In this document: in pieces, positions 17,152-26,473 of the stretch
Layout: each line of letters starts with the position of its first letter
How positions within the stretch are numbered: position 1 is the stretch's first letter
NCBI RefSeq assembly: GCF_002980555.1
Contig: NZ_PVBT01000007.1
Span: 62,001-126,000 of the forward strand
Origin: Phyllobacterium myrsinacearum
GTDB taxonomy: Bacteria > Pseudomonadota > Alphaproteobacteria > Rhizobiales > Rhizobiaceae
Reading direction: 5' to 3'
DNA: 64,000 nt
Notes under the pieces: model-generated
Seen by the model: the letters and a program-made list of their open reading frames with translations, nothing else
The model's database searches: none
Told to the model about the DNA's origin: nothing
Translations under genes and position numbers: made by a program

Positions 17152-17589
17152 ATGCTCGACGAAATGGACAAGACCATCCTCGGCATTCTGATCGAAGATG
17201 CGCGAATCTCGCTGAAGGAACTGAGCCAGAAAGTCGGGCTCTCGTCCCCCAGCGTGTCCGAGCGACTGCGGCGGCTTGAAGAAAAAAAGGTGATCCGCGC
17301 CTTCACCGTCGATATCGATCCGGCGGCGCTCGGCTACAATCTGACAGCCATCGTGCGGGTCAGGCCCCTGCCCGGCATGCTGCATATCGTCGAGCGGCTG
17401 ATCCAGGAGATGCCTGAAATTACGGAATGCGACAAGGTGACGGGTGATGACTGCTTTATCGGCAAGCTGCATTTCCGCAGCATGGAACAGCTGGATGGCC
17501 TGCTCGACCGGCTGGCGGAAAAGGCGGAAACCAACACCTCCATCGTCAAATCCTCGCCGGTGAAGCGGCGTCTGCCGCCTCTCGGCTGA
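17152..17589 (+). CDS. Lrp/AsnC-family transcriptional regulator
   Basis: Regulator of 145 aa, the usual size. The N-terminal HTH is [33 protein letters not shown] (about residues 16-48). The C-terminal RAM/SAM domain ([26 protein letters not shown], then [15 protein letters not shown]) binds amino acid effectors. The close, divergent EamA exporter is the obvious candidate target, together with autoregulation through the dyads at 17089-17121. Confidence 0.92.
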   Translation: MLDEMDKTILGILIEDARISLKELSQKVGLSSPSVSERLRRLEEKKVIRAFTVDIDPAALGYNLTAIVRVRPLPGMLHIVERLIQEMPEITECDKVTGDDCFIGKLHFRSMEQLDGLLDRLAEKAETNTSIVKSSPVKRRLPPLG

Positions 17590-17635
17590 CACCGTCCGCT
17601 TGACCGCCCCATCCCCTCTCTGGCATCCATCTCCC

Positions 17636-18370
17636 ATGCGCGCAAATTACAGAATGCAACGGCTTTATATGACCGCAGATCTGGCGGCAGGCAGGCGAAC
17701 CGACGCCCCGGCGGAAGCCGTCAACTATCTTGCCAATGTGCTGCGGATGAAGGACGGCGATGAAATCCTCGTTTTCAACGGCCGGGACGGCGAATGGCGC
17801 GCCGCCCTGCGCTTTGAAAGCAAGAAGAAACTGGCGCTGGAACCGCTTGAACTGACGCGGGTGCAACCGGCAACGCCTGATCTTGTCTATTGTTTCGCCC
17901 CGCTCAAGCAGGGGCGGCTCGACTACCTCGTGCAAAAAGCGGTTGAAATGGGTGCCGGGGTTCTGCAACCGGTGATCACCCAGCACACGCAGGTCACCCG
18001 AATCGGCACGGACCGGATCGAGGCCAATGCCATCGAGGCGGCGGAGCAATGCGGCGTGCTGGCCATCCCGGAAACGCGCGAACCGGTCAAGCTTGAGAAA
18101 CTGCTGGATGGCTGGGATGCGGGGCGGAGGCTGATTTTCTGCGACGAAGGTCATGATACCCATAACCCGCTGCCACTGCTACAAAGCCTGCCGCGCGGGC
18201 CGCTTGGTGTTCTCATCGGCCCGGAAGGCGGGTTCTCGGATACGGAGCGCGAGACCTTGCGCAAACTGCCGTTTGTCACCGCCATTCCGCTGGGCCAGCG
18301 CATCCTGCGCGCCGACACAGCCGCCGTTGCCGCACTCGCGCTTATTCAGGCGACGATCGGCGATTGGTGA
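17636..18370 (+). CDS. rsmE: 16S rRNA (uracil-1498-N3)-methyltransferase
   Basis: SAM-dependent methyltransferase that modifies U1498 in helix 44 of 16S rRNA. The 244-residue product begins with [12 protein letters not shown], has the N-terminal PUA-like part ([24 protein letters not shown]) and the C-terminal SPOUT trefoil knot with [13 protein letters not shown] and [17 protein letters not shown]. Length fits the family. The gshA gene follows about 105 bases downstream on the same strand, an order seen in other rhizobial genomes. Confidence 0.95.
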   Translation: MRANYRMQRLYMTADLAAGRRTDAPAEAVNYLANVLRMKDGDEILVFNGRDGEWRAALRFESKKKLALEPLELTRVQPATPDLVYCFAPLKQGRLDYLVQKAVEMGAGVLQPVITQHTQVTRIGTDRIEANAIEAAEQCGVLAIPETREPVKLEKLLDGWDAGRRLIFCDEGHDTHNPLPLLQSLPRGPLGVLIGPEGGFSDTERETLRKLPFVTAIPLGQRILRADTAAVAALALIQATIGDW

Positions 18371-18477
18371 GTTACAAATTCTCTTGATGAGTGCATCAGC
18401 GAAATTTGCTTGCGCTCTTTTCCGAAAACAGCCAATCACGCCGCAAGTTCGAACATTCTAGTGGGGAAGCACCATCC

Positions 18478-19851
18478 ATGGCGCGCGATACAACAGACGA
18501 GACGCCCCTTTCCGGTACGGAAGAACTGGCGACCTACCTCGCCCAGGGCTCCAAGCCACAATCGGCATGGCGCATCGGCACGGAGCATGAGAAATTCCCG
18601 TTCTACACCGAAGACAACAGTCCGGTTCCCTATGACGGTCCGCGCGGCATCCGCGCCATCCTTGAAGGCATGCAGTCGAAGCTGGGCTGGGAACCGATCA
18701 TTGACGAAGGCAATATTATCGGCCTGGTCGAGCCAACCGGACAGGGCGCAATCTCGCTGGAACCGGGCGGCCAGTTCGAACTGTCGGGTGCACCGCTCTC
18801 CACCATCCACCAGACCTGCCGCGAAACCAATGCGCATCTGGCGCAGGTGCGCGAGATAGCCGAACCGCTCGGCATCCGCTTCCTGGGTCTCGGCGGCAGC
18901 CCGAAATGGACCCTGGCCGAAACGCCGCGCATGCCGAAATCCCGCTACAACATCATGTCCAACTACATGCCGAAGGTCGGCAAGGACGGGCTGAACATGA
19001 TGTACCGCACCTGTACCATCCAGGTGAATCTCGACTTCGCCTCGGAAACCGACATGCGGCGCAAGATGCAGGTGTCCGTAAAGCTGCAATCCATCGCCAC
19101 GGCGCTGTTCGCCATGTCGCCGTTCACCGAGGGCAAGCCGAACGGCCTGTTGTCCTGGCGTTCCAATATCTGGCGCGATACGGACAACAACCGCTCGGGT
19201 GTGCTGCCGTTCATCTTCAACGAAAATTTCGGCTTTGCCGATTACGTGGAATGGGCGCTCGACGTGCCGATGTATTTTGTCCTGCGCCATGGCCGTTACC
19301 ATGACTGCACGCATGTGACCTTCCGCCAGTTCATGAACGGCGCGTTGAAGGATACCATTCCGGACGCCACGCCCAATATGGGCGACTGGACGAACCACCT
19401 TTCAACGCTGTTCCCGGAAGTGCGGCTGAAGCGCTTCCTTGAAATGCGCGGCGCCGATGGCGGCCCGTGGCGGCGTATCTGCGCGCTGCCGGCATTCTGG
19501 GTCGGCATTCTCTACGACGCCGAGGCCCTGGATGCGGCGGAAGCCCTCACCCGCGACTGGACCTATCCGGAAGTGCAGGCTTTGCGCGATGAAGTGCCGG
19601 CAAAGGGCCTGCGCGCCACGCTGCGCAACCGCTCTGTGCACGACATTTCCCGCGACGTGCTGGCGATTTCGCGCCTTGGCCTGAAAAACCGCGCGCTGCT
19701 CAACAGCGAAGGTTTTGACGAGACGCATTATCTCGCATCGCTGGAGGAAGTGGTCGCGCGCGGCACGACCTCCGCCGAGCAGATGCTCAGCCAGTACAAC
19801 ACGGTCTGGGGCGGTTCGGTTGAACCTGCCTTTCTGGAGTACGCCTACTAA
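18478..19851 (+). CDS. gshA: Glutamate-cysteine ligase, plant/alphaproteobacterial type
   Basis: First enzyme of glutathione synthesis, joining glutamate and cysteine with ATP. 457 aa from ATG 18478, preceded by GGGGAAG; the frame is open upstream but without a start signal. The substrate-binding region has WRIGTEHEKFPFY, SLEPGGQFELSG and MYRTCTIQVNLDF, followed by SWRSNIWRDTDNNRSG, all typical of the GCS2/plant-type enzymes. Plant GCL is redox-regulated by disulfides; whether this one is cannot be read here. Glutathione synthetase is not in the window. Confidence 0.95.
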   Translation: MARDTTDETPLSGTEELATYLAQGSKPQSAWRIGTEHEKFPFYTEDNSPVPYDGPRGIRAILEGMQSKLGWEPIIDEGNIIGLVEPTGQGAISLEPGGQFELSGAPLSTIHQTCRETNAHLAQVREIAEPLGIRFLGLGGSPKWTLAETPRMPKSRYNIMSNYMPKVGKDGLNMMYRTCTIQVNLDFASETDMRRKMQVSVKLQSIATALFAMSPFTEGKPNGLLSWRSNIWRDTDNNRSGVLPFIFNENFGFADYVEWALDVPMYFVLRHGRYHDCTHVTFRQFMNGALKDTIPDATPNMGDWTNHLSTLFPEVRLKRFLEMRGADGGPWRRICALPAFWVGILYDAEALDAAEALTRDWTYPEVQALRDEVPAKGLRATLRNRSVHDISRDVLAISRLGLKNRALLNSEGFDETHYLASLEEVVARGTTSAEQMLSQYNTVWGGSVEPAFLEYAY

Positions 19852-19874
19852 TTCCACCCTTTGGGAGACATGCG

Positions 19875-20618
19875 ATGACCAAGACCATCCTGATAACAGG
19901 TGCAAGCCGTGGCATTGGCCGTGCGGCGGCCATTCTTGCGGGTCAAAAGGGATGGTCGGTCGGCGTCAACTATATCGGCAACAGGGCTGCCGCCGACGAG
20001 GTGGTTGCGGCCGTCATCGCAGCCGGCGGTAAGGCAAAAGCCATACAGGGTGACGTCGCCAACGAGGCCGACGTCATCGCCATGTTCAAGCAGACCGAGG
20101 AACTCGGCCCGCTGGACGGCCTTGTCATCAATGCCGGTATCGTAGCGCCCGCATCCAAGCTGATGAATATCGACACCGAACGCCTCAAACGCATGTTCGA
20201 TGTGAATATCCTCGGCGCCTATGTCTGCGCCCGCGAGGGTGTCCGACGCATGGCGCGATCGCGCGGCGGCAAAGGCGGGTCGATCGTCATCCTGTCATCC
20301 GCCGCAGCCCGCCTCGGCGGACCGTCGGAATATGTCGACTACGCCGGATCGAAGGGCGCGATGGATACGCTGACCATCGGCCTTTCCAAGGAAGTCGGTG
20401 CCGAAGGCATCCGCGTCAATGCCGTCCGCCCCGGCCTGATCGAGACCGACATCCACGCCAGCGGCGGCCAGCCGGACCGGGCGCAGCGCCTCGGCGTGAT
20501 GGCACCGCTGGGACGGCCGGGAACGGCTGACGAAGTCGGCGAATCCATCGTCTGGCTGCTCAGCGATGCCGCGTCCTATGTGACCGGCGCACTCCTTGAT
20601 GTAACCGGCGGGCGCTAG
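19875..20618 (+). CDS. Short-chain dehydrogenase/reductase (SDR)
   Basis: NAD(P)-dependent oxidoreductase of 247 aa. TGASRGIGRA forms the Rossmann cofactor loop, NAG appears in LVINAGIVAP, and the catalytic tetrad is Asn (FDVNILGAY), Ser (ILSSAAARLGG), Tyr and Lys (YVDYAGSKGAMD). It ends in GALLDVTGGR. It lies 23 bases after gshA with its own GGGAGA site, so it is probably in the same transcript. Sugar, polyol or acyl substrates are all possible. Confidence 0.88.
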   Translation: MTKTILITGASRGIGRAAAILAGQKGWSVGVNYIGNRAAADEVVAAVIAAGGKAKAIQGDVANEADVIAMFKQTEELGPLDGLVINAGIVAPASKLMNIDTERLKRMFDVNILGAYVCAREGVRRMARSRGGKGGSIVILSSAAARLGGPSEYVDYAGSKGAMDTLTIGLSKEVGAEGIRVNAVRPGLIETDIHASGGQPDRAQRLGVMAPLGRPGTADEVGESIVWLLSDAASYVTGALLDVTGGR

Positions 20619-20693
20619 TCAAGAATTTGACTCCCGTTGCCCGACTTATGTGTTATGCGGAAGCCAGATTGTCTGACGCGGATTCTTCACACC

Positions 20694-21632
20694 ATGCCCA
20701 CACACAAAGCGCTCACCGAAGCCTTCATTCCCGAACTGCCGAATTATTACCGCGGCAAGGTGCGCGAGAATTATGATCTGCCGGATGGGCGGCGCATCAT
20801 TATCGCCACGGACCGCATCAGCGCATTTGACCGGATTCTGGCCTGCATTCCGCTGAAGGGCGAAGTGCTGACGCAGACCGCGCGCTACCAGTTCGAGCAG
20901 ACCAGCGATATCTGTCCCAACCATGTGCTTGATTACCCCGACCCGAACGTCGTGGTTGCCCGCCGCCTCGATATCCTGCCGGTCGAAATCATCGTGCGCG
21001 GCTATCTCGCGGGAACCACCGGCACGTCGATCCTAACGCTCTACAAGGCCGGCAAGCGGGAGATGTATGGCACGACCTTCCCCGACGGCCTGCAGGACAA
21101 TGAAAAGCTTCCCGCACCGATCATCACGCCGACATCCAAGGCGTTCGATGGTGGCCATGATGAACCGCTGACCGCCCGGGAAATACTCGACCAGAAGCTA
21201 CTGACGCAGGAACAGTGGGACACGATTTCCAGCTATGCGTTCAAGCTTTTCGCGCGCGGACAGGAAATTGCCGCAAGCCGCGGCCTCATTCTGGCCGATA
21301 CAAAGTACGAGTTCGGCACGGACGCCGACGGCAACATCGTGCTGGCCGATGAAATCCACACATCGGATTCCAGCCGCTACTGGTTTGCCGACAGCTATGC
21401 GCCGGGCAAGCGCCCGGTCAGTTTCGACAAGGACTTCATCCGCACCTGGGTGGTCGAACGCTGCGACCCCTACAAGGATGATATCCCCGAGATTCCGCAG
21501 GATATGATCGAGGCGACGACCAAGGTCTATATCCAGGCCTATGAAACGATTACCGGTGAAACATTCGTGCCCGGCGATCCCGCCGTTGATCCGCTCGAAC
21601 GCATCCGCAAGAATCTGGCGCAGTACTTCTAA
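20694..21632 (+). CDS. purC: Phosphoribosylaminoimidazole-succinocarboxamide synthase, long form
   Basis: Purine synthesis enzyme adding aspartate to CAIR. The 312-residue product resembles the eukaryotic/ADE1-like long SAICAR synthases rather than the 240-250 residue bacterial PurC that alphaproteobacteria encode beside purS/purQ. Motifs: [38 protein letters not shown] and [11 protein letters not shown]. No strong ribosome site precedes ATG 20694; the frame could extend to 20637. It may be a second, alternative copy in this genome, which the window cannot tell. Confidence 0.92.
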   Translation: MPTHKALTEAFIPELPNYYRGKVRENYDLPDGRRIIIATDRISAFDRILACIPLKGEVLTQTARYQFEQTSDICPNHVLDYPDPNVVVARRLDILPVEIIVRGYLAGTTGTSILTLYKAGKREMYGTTFPDGLQDNEKLPAPIITPTSKAFDGGHDEPLTAREILDQKLLTQEQWDTISSYAFKLFARGQEIAASRGLILADTKYEFGTDADGNIVLADEIHTSDSSRYWFADSYAPGKRPVSFDKDFIRTWVVERCDPYKDDIPEIPQDMIEATTKVYIQAYETITGETFVPGDPAVDPLERIRKNLAQYF

Positions 21633-21710
21633 CCCGATAAAAAGATTGAACTTTGGTTGTCGGCAGGGCTACTCTTCTCTCGTGCATCAGCCCGAAGGAG
21701 GATCGGCGCC

Positions 21711-22670
21711 ATGAATCTTGTAGACATGTTCCTGAAGGGACAGGGCGGGCAGGCCGTGGAGGCATTGTCCCGCCAGTTTCAGCTCTCGCAACAACAGACA
21801 ATCGCCGCCATCGAGGCATTGATGCCTGCCTTTTCGCAGGGCTTGCAGCGCAATACCGCCGATCCCATGGGCGTCGGCGCCTTCATCCAGTCGCTGTCAT
21901 CGGGCCAACACGTCAATTATTTTGATAATCCGCAAGCGGCCTTCAATCCGGCGGGTATCGCCGACGGCAATGCCATTTTGAACAATCTGTTCGGTTCGAA
22001 GGAATTGTCACGCGCCGTCGCCGATCACGCCGCGCGGATGACCGGCATCGCCGTCAGTACGCTGCAGCAGATGCTGCCGGTGCTCGCATCCATGACCATG
22101 GGCGGGCTCTACAAGCAGTCGACAGGCCAGTTTGCGGCGGCCGGGCTCGGCGGCGGCAATGTCATTGGCGATTTCATCGAGCAGATGATGCGGCAAAGCG
22201 GCGGCATCGGCGGCCAGACCGCGCCCAACCAGCCGGGCGCCGCCAACCCCTGGGGCCAGATTCTGGAAAGCATGCTTGGCGGCGGCGCTGCCGGAGCGCC
22301 GCAGCAGCCGCAGGGTCAGGCCAATCCGTGGGGCAACAATCCGCTTGGCCAAATCCTCGAACAGATGACGCGCGGCGGGTTTCCCGGCGCCACGCCGCAA
22401 GGCCAGCAGCCGGCGGGGAATGCGCAGAACCCGTTCGGCGACAATCCCCTCGGCAAAATCTTCGGCGATATGCTCGGCGGCGGCGCGCAACAGCGCACGG
22501 CACCGGAGCCTCAGCCCCGGCAGCCGGACCAACCACCCACTGCCAACAATCCGTTCAAGGATGTCCTCGACCAGATGTTCGAAACGGGCCGGAAAACCAA
22601 CGAACAATACCAGAAGGGCGTGGAATCCATTTTCGACCAGTATCTGCGCGGCATGGACCGCAACAAGTAG
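21711..22670 (+). CDS. DUF937 protein with a repetitive NPW/NPF tail
   Basis: 319 aa from ATG 21711 with a strong AAGGAGG site. Residues 1-150 form the DUF937 domain (GGQAVEALSRQFQLSQQQTIAAIEALMPAFSQGLQRN, later NNLFGSKELSRAVADHAARMTG), an all-alpha module of unknown role. The C-terminal half is rich in Gly, Gln, Asn and Pro and contains four related units: NPWGQILESMLGGG, NPWGNNPLGQILEQM, NPFGDNPLGKIFGDMLGGG and NNPFKDVLDQMFETG (starting near residues 179, 204, 239 and 280). No signal peptide or membrane span is seen, so it is probably cytosolic. No function is known. Confidence 0.82.
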   Translation: MNLVDMFLKGQGGQAVEALSRQFQLSQQQTIAAIEALMPAFSQGLQRNTADPMGVGAFIQSLSSGQHVNYFDNPQAAFNPAGIADGNAILNNLFGSKELSRAVADHAARMTGIAVSTLQQMLPVLASMTMGGLYKQSTGQFAAAGLGGGNVIGDFIEQMMRQSGGIGGQTAPNQPGAANPWGQILESMLGGGAAGAPQQPQGQANPWGNNPLGQILEQMTRGGFPGATPQGQQPAGNAQNPFGDNPLGKIFGDMLGGGAQQRTAPEPQPRQPDQPPTANNPFKDVLDQMFETGRKTNEQYQKGVESIFDQYLRGMDRNK

Positions 22671-22681
22671 CGGCCCCATAA

Positions 22682-22708
22682 AGAAAAAGCCCGGCCAGAA
22701 GGCCGGGC
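22682..22708 (-). terminator. Rho-independent terminator of the DUF1127 gene
   Basis: On the minus strand GCCCGGCC-TTCT-GGCCGGGC is followed by TTTTTCTTT, a textbook terminator. It lies 73 bases downstream of the DUF1127 stop and 12 bases beyond the convergent DUF937 stop. Confidence 0.88.
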
Positions 22709-22723
22709 AGTGGGCAGGCGGGG

Positions 22724-22744
22724 CACCGGGAGGGGATTCCGGTG
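22724..22744 (-). ncRNA. C-rich-loop hairpin in the DUF1127 3' untranslated region
   Basis: Minus-strand CACCGG and CCGGTG enclose the loop AATCCCCTC, just upstream of the terminator at 22682-22708. C-rich loops after DUF1127 genes are known from the CcsR (cuckoo) RNAs of Rhodobacter, which are cut from the 3' end of a DUF1127 mRNA. Here only one such hairpin is visible, so this is a candidate 3'-derived RNA, not a confirmed family member. Confidence 0.35.
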
Positions 22745-22780
22745 TGAATGGGACGCCTGCTAAACCGTCAAAATCGATGC

Positions 22781-23068
22781 TCAGCTGATCGAGCGTGCTG
22801 CGCGCAAACGGGCCCGTACATCGGCCAGTGCACCCAGTTTTTCGCTCGGATCTTCAAGCAGCGACGTGCCAAGAGCCGAATGCAGATCACCGCGCGTGAC
22901 ACCGATGTCATGCAGCATTTGATCGTTCCACTCCCCGAGGCTCAAAATCGTTTTGCGATTGCGGCGGGCGACGATCATTCGGGTGACAAAGCCAGCGGCC
23001 TGAGCCAGCGCGAAAGCGATCGCGGGCACAAATCCATTTACTTCAGTCGTTCTCGTTGTCGTCGTCAT
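22781..23068 (-). CDS. DUF1127 small protein
   Basis: 95 aa from ATG 23068, preceded by AGGAGTAGGG. The C-terminal DUF1127 motif is RKTILSLGEWNDQMLHDIGVTRGDLHSAL, with an Arg-rich end (ADVRARLRAARS). A hydrophobic helix (GFVPAIAFALAQAAGFVTRMIVARR) precedes it. DUF1127 proteins in Rhodobacter and Agrobacterium bind RNA or affect phosphate and C1 metabolism. The gene is divergent from a VtlR/LsrB-like LysR gene; VtlR is known to control small DUF1127 genes in Brucella and Agrobacterium, so the pair may be a regulatory unit. Confidence 0.85.
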   Translation of the reverse strand: MTTTTRTTEVNGFVPAIAFALAQAAGFVTRMIVARRNRKTILSLGEWNDQMLHDIGVTRGDLHSALGTSLLEDPSEKLGALADVRARLRAARSIS

Positions 23069-23204
23069 CGCCCTACTCCTTTTTGAATGGCGCTGATCAA
23101 GAAGGGTTGAACCGCGTTGAAACCATTTTCTACGCATCACGCCCGGTATCGTTTCAACACGGGCGTCTCCTGAACATCTGTAGAATGATCCACAAAAATT
23201 GATT

Positions 23205-23216
23205 ATTCAAACGAAT
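23205..23216. promoter_or_regulatory. LysR-type operator candidate between DUF1127 and lysR
   Basis: ATTC-AAAC-GAAT is a small dyad in an AT-rich stretch 58 bases upstream of the LysR start and about 140 bases upstream of the DUF1127 start. LysR proteins commonly bind such sites in divergent gaps. Support is positional only. Confidence 0.3.
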
Positions 23217-23273
23217 GTTTTTCATGTAAACGTTCAATAATAATGATGGATTGTGCCGTCCGGGAGCGAAGCC

Positions 23274-24230
23274 ATGAATGCGCCTCTTGATCTTGACCAA
23301 TTGCAGACATTTATCGCCATTGCCGACAGCGGCAGCTTCACCCGAGCTGCGGATGCGGTCAACAAGACACAGTCAGCGGTCTCCATGCAGATGCGCCGGC
23401 TGGAAGAGCGGGTTTCCAAGGCACTCTTCGAACGGGACGGGCGCACCAACAAGCTGACCGAAGACGGCGAGCGTCTGCTGGCCTATGCCCGCCGCATGAT
23501 GCAGCTCAACGGCGAAACCATCGCCGCTTTCGACGATACGCAGTTGCAGGGACACATCCGCATCGGCACCCCGGACGATTATGCCGACCGCTTCCTGCCG
23601 GAAATCATGGCGCGCTTTTCCCGGTCCAACCCGCGCGTCGAACTTTCGGTGGTGTGCGAGCCCACGGTCAATCTCGATGAGATGATCCGCAAGGGGCAGC
23701 TGGATCTCGCGCTGGTCACCCAGTGCGACGACATGCGCCGTTCGGAAGTGGTGCGCAGCGAGCAGTTGCTCTGGGTCACGTCGGCGCACCATACGGTGCA
23801 TGAGGAGAAGGTGCTGCCGCTTGCCGTTGGCCGGCCGACCTGCATCTGGCGCGCCGCGGCAATCGACGTGCTCGACACCATGCATCACGATTATCGCATC
23901 CTGTTCACCAGCTGGTCGGCGACGGTTCTGGCGGCCGCTGTGCTCGCTGGTCTTGCCGTCTCGATCCTGCCGGAATGCGCCCTGCGCCCCGGCATGCGCG
24001 TGCTCACCGAAGCCGACGGCTTTGGCCGCCTGCCGGAATTCGGCATCGGCATCATGCGCGGCCACACCAAGCCCTCGGCCATCGTGGACGCGCTGGCGCA
24101 GCATATCGTCGAAAGCCTCGACAACCTGTCGATGCCAACCCCGGTCAGCATGGCGCCGGCGGCCGCGCCCAACCAGGTCAACCCGCGGCTGCGGCAGGTG
24201 CGCTCGACAGAGTTGGTTCCGGGCTGGTAG
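23274..24230 (+). CDS. LysR-family regulator resembling VtlR/LsrB
   Basis: 318 aa from ATG 23274 (GGGAG site); an in-frame GTG at 23253 is possible. The HTH is SFTRAADAVNKTQSAVSMQMRRLEE (about residues 21-45). The effector domain opens with GHIRIGTPDDYADRFLPEIMARFSRSNPRVELSVVCEP, a spelling I associate with LsrB/VtlR, which in rhizobia and Brucella controls the AbcR RNAs, lipopolysaccharide and redox genes. Four cysteines at 128, 151, 190 and 235 could be redox sensors as described for LsrB. Assignment to VtlR/LsrB is from memory of the family and needs an alignment; LysR membership is certain. Confidence 0.9.
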   Translation: MNAPLDLDQLQTFIAIADSGSFTRAADAVNKTQSAVSMQMRRLEERVSKALFERDGRTNKLTEDGERLLAYARRMMQLNGETIAAFDDTQLQGHIRIGTPDDYADRFLPEIMARFSRSNPRVELSVVCEPTVNLDEMIRKGQLDLALVTQCDDMRRSEVVRSEQLLWVTSAHHTVHEEKVLPLAVGRPTCIWRAAAIDVLDTMHHDYRILFTSWSATVLAAAVLAGLAVSILPECALRPGMRVLTEADGFGRLPEFGIGIMRGHTKPSAIVDALAQHIVESLDNLSMPTPVSMAPAAAPNQVNPRLRQVRSTELVPGW

Positions 24231-24234
24231 GCAG

Positions 24235-24804
24235 TTACAGCCCGCCCTGCCACGCCTTGATGGCATCGAGCGGATAGACCAGCATCAGGACATTGAGGGT
24301 GAGGTTGTCACGAATGACATATCCCGCCAGCAATTCGAACACGATGGCGATGAGGATCGTCAGCCAGAGCGGCGCGCGGGAGGCAAAGAAAAAGCCGATC
24401 ACCATGAACAGGATATCGCACACCGAGTTCAGCACGCTGTCGCCGGTATAACCGAGCGCAATGGTCGCCTCGCGGTAGCGGTTGATGACCATGTCGGTGT
24501 TCTCGAAAATCTCCCACGCGGCTTCCACCACGATGGCAAGCAGCAGGCGCAAACCCACCGGCCTGCCGCGCGCAACCAGCCACAAAAGGCCGTAGAACAG
24601 AAAGCCGTGGATAATGTGCGACAGGGAATACCAGTCGGAAATATGCTGGGAATTGTCGGACGAGTTGACTTCGCCCACCCAAAGCTTGACCGTTCCGCAG
24701 GTGCAGATCGGATTGCGGCCCATCCACAGCAGGACGATGGCGGTCACCGCGATCATCGCGGCGCCGATCATCAGATAATGGCGCAGACTGAGACGTTGCA
24801 TCAT
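24235..24804 (-). CDS. UPF0314 / DUF2585 membrane protein
   Basis: Membrane protein of 189 aa with about five hydrophobic segments. It matches the rhizobial UPF0314 family closely: [61 protein letters not shown] and [25 protein letters not shown]. Two conserved Cys in CTCG and several His may bind a metal; the function is unknown. ATG 24804 leaves a good spacing to GGGGGA. It is convergent with the LysR gene (4-base gap) and divergent from xseA. Confidence 0.9.
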   Translation of the reverse strand: MMQRLSLRHYLMIGAAMIAVTAIVLLWMGRNPICTCGTVKLWVGEVNSSDNSQHISDWYSLSHIIHGFLFYGLLWLVARGRPVGLRLLLAIVVEAAWEIFENTDMVINRYREATIALGYTGDSVLNSVCDILFMVIGFFFASRAPLWLTILIAIVFELLAGYVIRDNLTLNVLMLVYPLDAIKAWQGGL

Positions 24805-24888
24805 GAGCATTCCCCCTTTTCATCCCCGGACCCTGGAACCCGCCTGTCCAAGACTTGACGCCGTTCGCCACCCCGGTAGGAATAGGAA

Positions 24889-26472
24889 ATGACCGAAAAG
24901 TCCGAATCGACGTCCAATGTCGCCGAGTATTCCGTATCCGAAATCTCCGGAGCGCTAAAGCGCACTGTTGAGGACACGTTCGGCCATGTGCGCGTGCGCG
25001 GCGAAATTTCCGGTTATCGCGGCCCCCATTCCTCGGGCCATGCCTATTTTTCCCTGAAGGACGACAAGGCGCGGATCGAGGCAGTGGTCTGGCGCGGCAG
25101 CATGAGCCGGCTGAAATTCCAGCCTGAAGAAGGCATGGAAGTCATCGCGACCGGCAAGCTGACCACCTATCCCGGCTCGTCAAAATACCAGATCGTCATC
25201 GAGCAGATGGAGCCGGCCGGCGCAGGGGCTTTGATGGCGCTTCTGGAAGAGCGCAAGCGCAAACTCGGTGCGGAAGGTCTGTTCGACCCGGCCGCCAAGC
25301 AATTGCTGCCCTTCATGCCGCGCGTCATCGGCGTGGTCACTTCGCCCACCGGCGCGGTTATCCGCGATATCATTCACCGCATTACCGACCGCTTTCCGCT
25401 GCATGTGCTGGTCTGGCCGGTGCGTGTGCAGGGCGAAACGTCAGGCGCGGAAGTGGCCGCCGCTGTCAATGGCTTCAACACCCTGCAGCCGGGCGGCGCC
25501 TTGCCCCGGCCCGATGTTCTCATCGTGGCGCGTGGCGGCGGCAGCCTGGAAGATCTCTGGGGGTTCAACGATGAAGTCGTCGTGCGCGCCGTTGCGGCAT
25601 CCGATATCCCCGTCATTTCAGCCGTCGGGCATGAAACGGATTGGACGCTGATCGATCTTGCCGCCGACGTCCGCGCGCCGACCCCGACCGGCGCCGCCGA
25701 AATGGCGGTACCGGTGCGGGCCGACCTGCAGGCAAGCGTTGCCACCTATGGCGCGCGGTTGGCTGCGGGCATGTCGCGCTACCTCGACAGTCGCCGCCAG
25801 GCCCAGCGCGCCCTGTCGCGCGCCCTGCCCTCGGCCGACCAGCTGCTTGCCCTGCCCCGGCGGCATTTCGACGAAACCGCCGCCCGGCTCGGCCGTGCCT
25901 TGCAGGCGAACACCCAGAAAAAGCGTGCGCATTTCGATGGCCGTGCCCGGCAATTGTCGCCGCGGGTCCTGCAGCAGCGGTTTCGCGAAAAGCAGCGGGA
26001 AGTCACCGTTTTCGCCGACCGCCTGCCGCGCAGCCTTGGTGTTTTCCTGCGGGACCGGCGCGCCGTCTTCGCCCGTCATACCCAGCGCCTGTCGCCCGAA
26101 CCGATTGCCCGCCTTGCCGTGCGGGGACGCCAATCGCTGACCCAGCTGGAGCGGCGGCAGGATCAGGCCATCGGCATCACGCTGGACCGGGCCAGGCGGC
26201 GCGGCAGCGAACTGGAACGGCTGATGAAAACGCTTTCGCACGCAAGCGTGCTTGAGCGCGGCTTTGCCATCGTGCTCGACACGGCGGGAGCACCGGTGAA
26301 ACGCGCCGCCGCCGTCGGCAGCGGTGATCATCTGACGCTGCGCTTCCAGGATGGCGAGGTTCAGGCCGTGGCCGGGGAATCCGATGCCAATCCGATCAGG
26401 CCAAAGCCGGACCGTCCGGCACCAGCGAAAAAGCCAGCCGCGCCCGGCACCGACCAGGGCTCGCTGTTTTAA
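24889..26472 (+). CDS. xseA: Exodeoxyribonuclease VII large subunit
   Basis: Large subunit of the single-strand nuclease XseAB. 527 aa: an N-terminal OB fold ([35 protein letters not shown]), then the catalytic region [57 protein letters not shown], and a long coiled-coil C-terminus. The end has an unusual Pro/Ala/Lys-rich tail ([17 protein letters not shown]). A clear TAGGAATAGGAA precedes ATG 24889. The small subunit is not in the window. Confidence 0.96.
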   Translation: MTEKSESTSNVAEYSVSEISGALKRTVEDTFGHVRVRGEISGYRGPHSSGHAYFSLKDDKARIEAVVWRGSMSRLKFQPEEGMEVIATGKLTTYPGSSKYQIVIEQMEPAGAGALMALLEERKRKLGAEGLFDPAAKQLLPFMPRVIGVVTSPTGAVIRDIIHRITDRFPLHVLVWPVRVQGETSGAEVAAAVNGFNTLQPGGALPRPDVLIVARGGGSLEDLWGFNDEVVVRAVAASDIPVISAVGHETDWTLIDLAADVRAPTPTGAAEMAVPVRADLQASVATYGARLAAGMSRYLDSRRQAQRALSRALPSADQLLALPRRHFDETAARLGRALQANTQKKRAHFDGRARQLSPRVLQQRFREKQREVTVFADRLPRSLGVFLRDRRAVFARHTQRLSPEPIARLAVRGRQSLTQLERRQDQAIGITLDRARRRGSELERLMKTLSHASVLERGFAIVLDTAGAPVKRAAAVGSGDHLTLRFQDGEVQAVAGESDANPIRPKPDRPAPAKKPAAPGTDQGSLF

Positions 26473-26473
26473 T

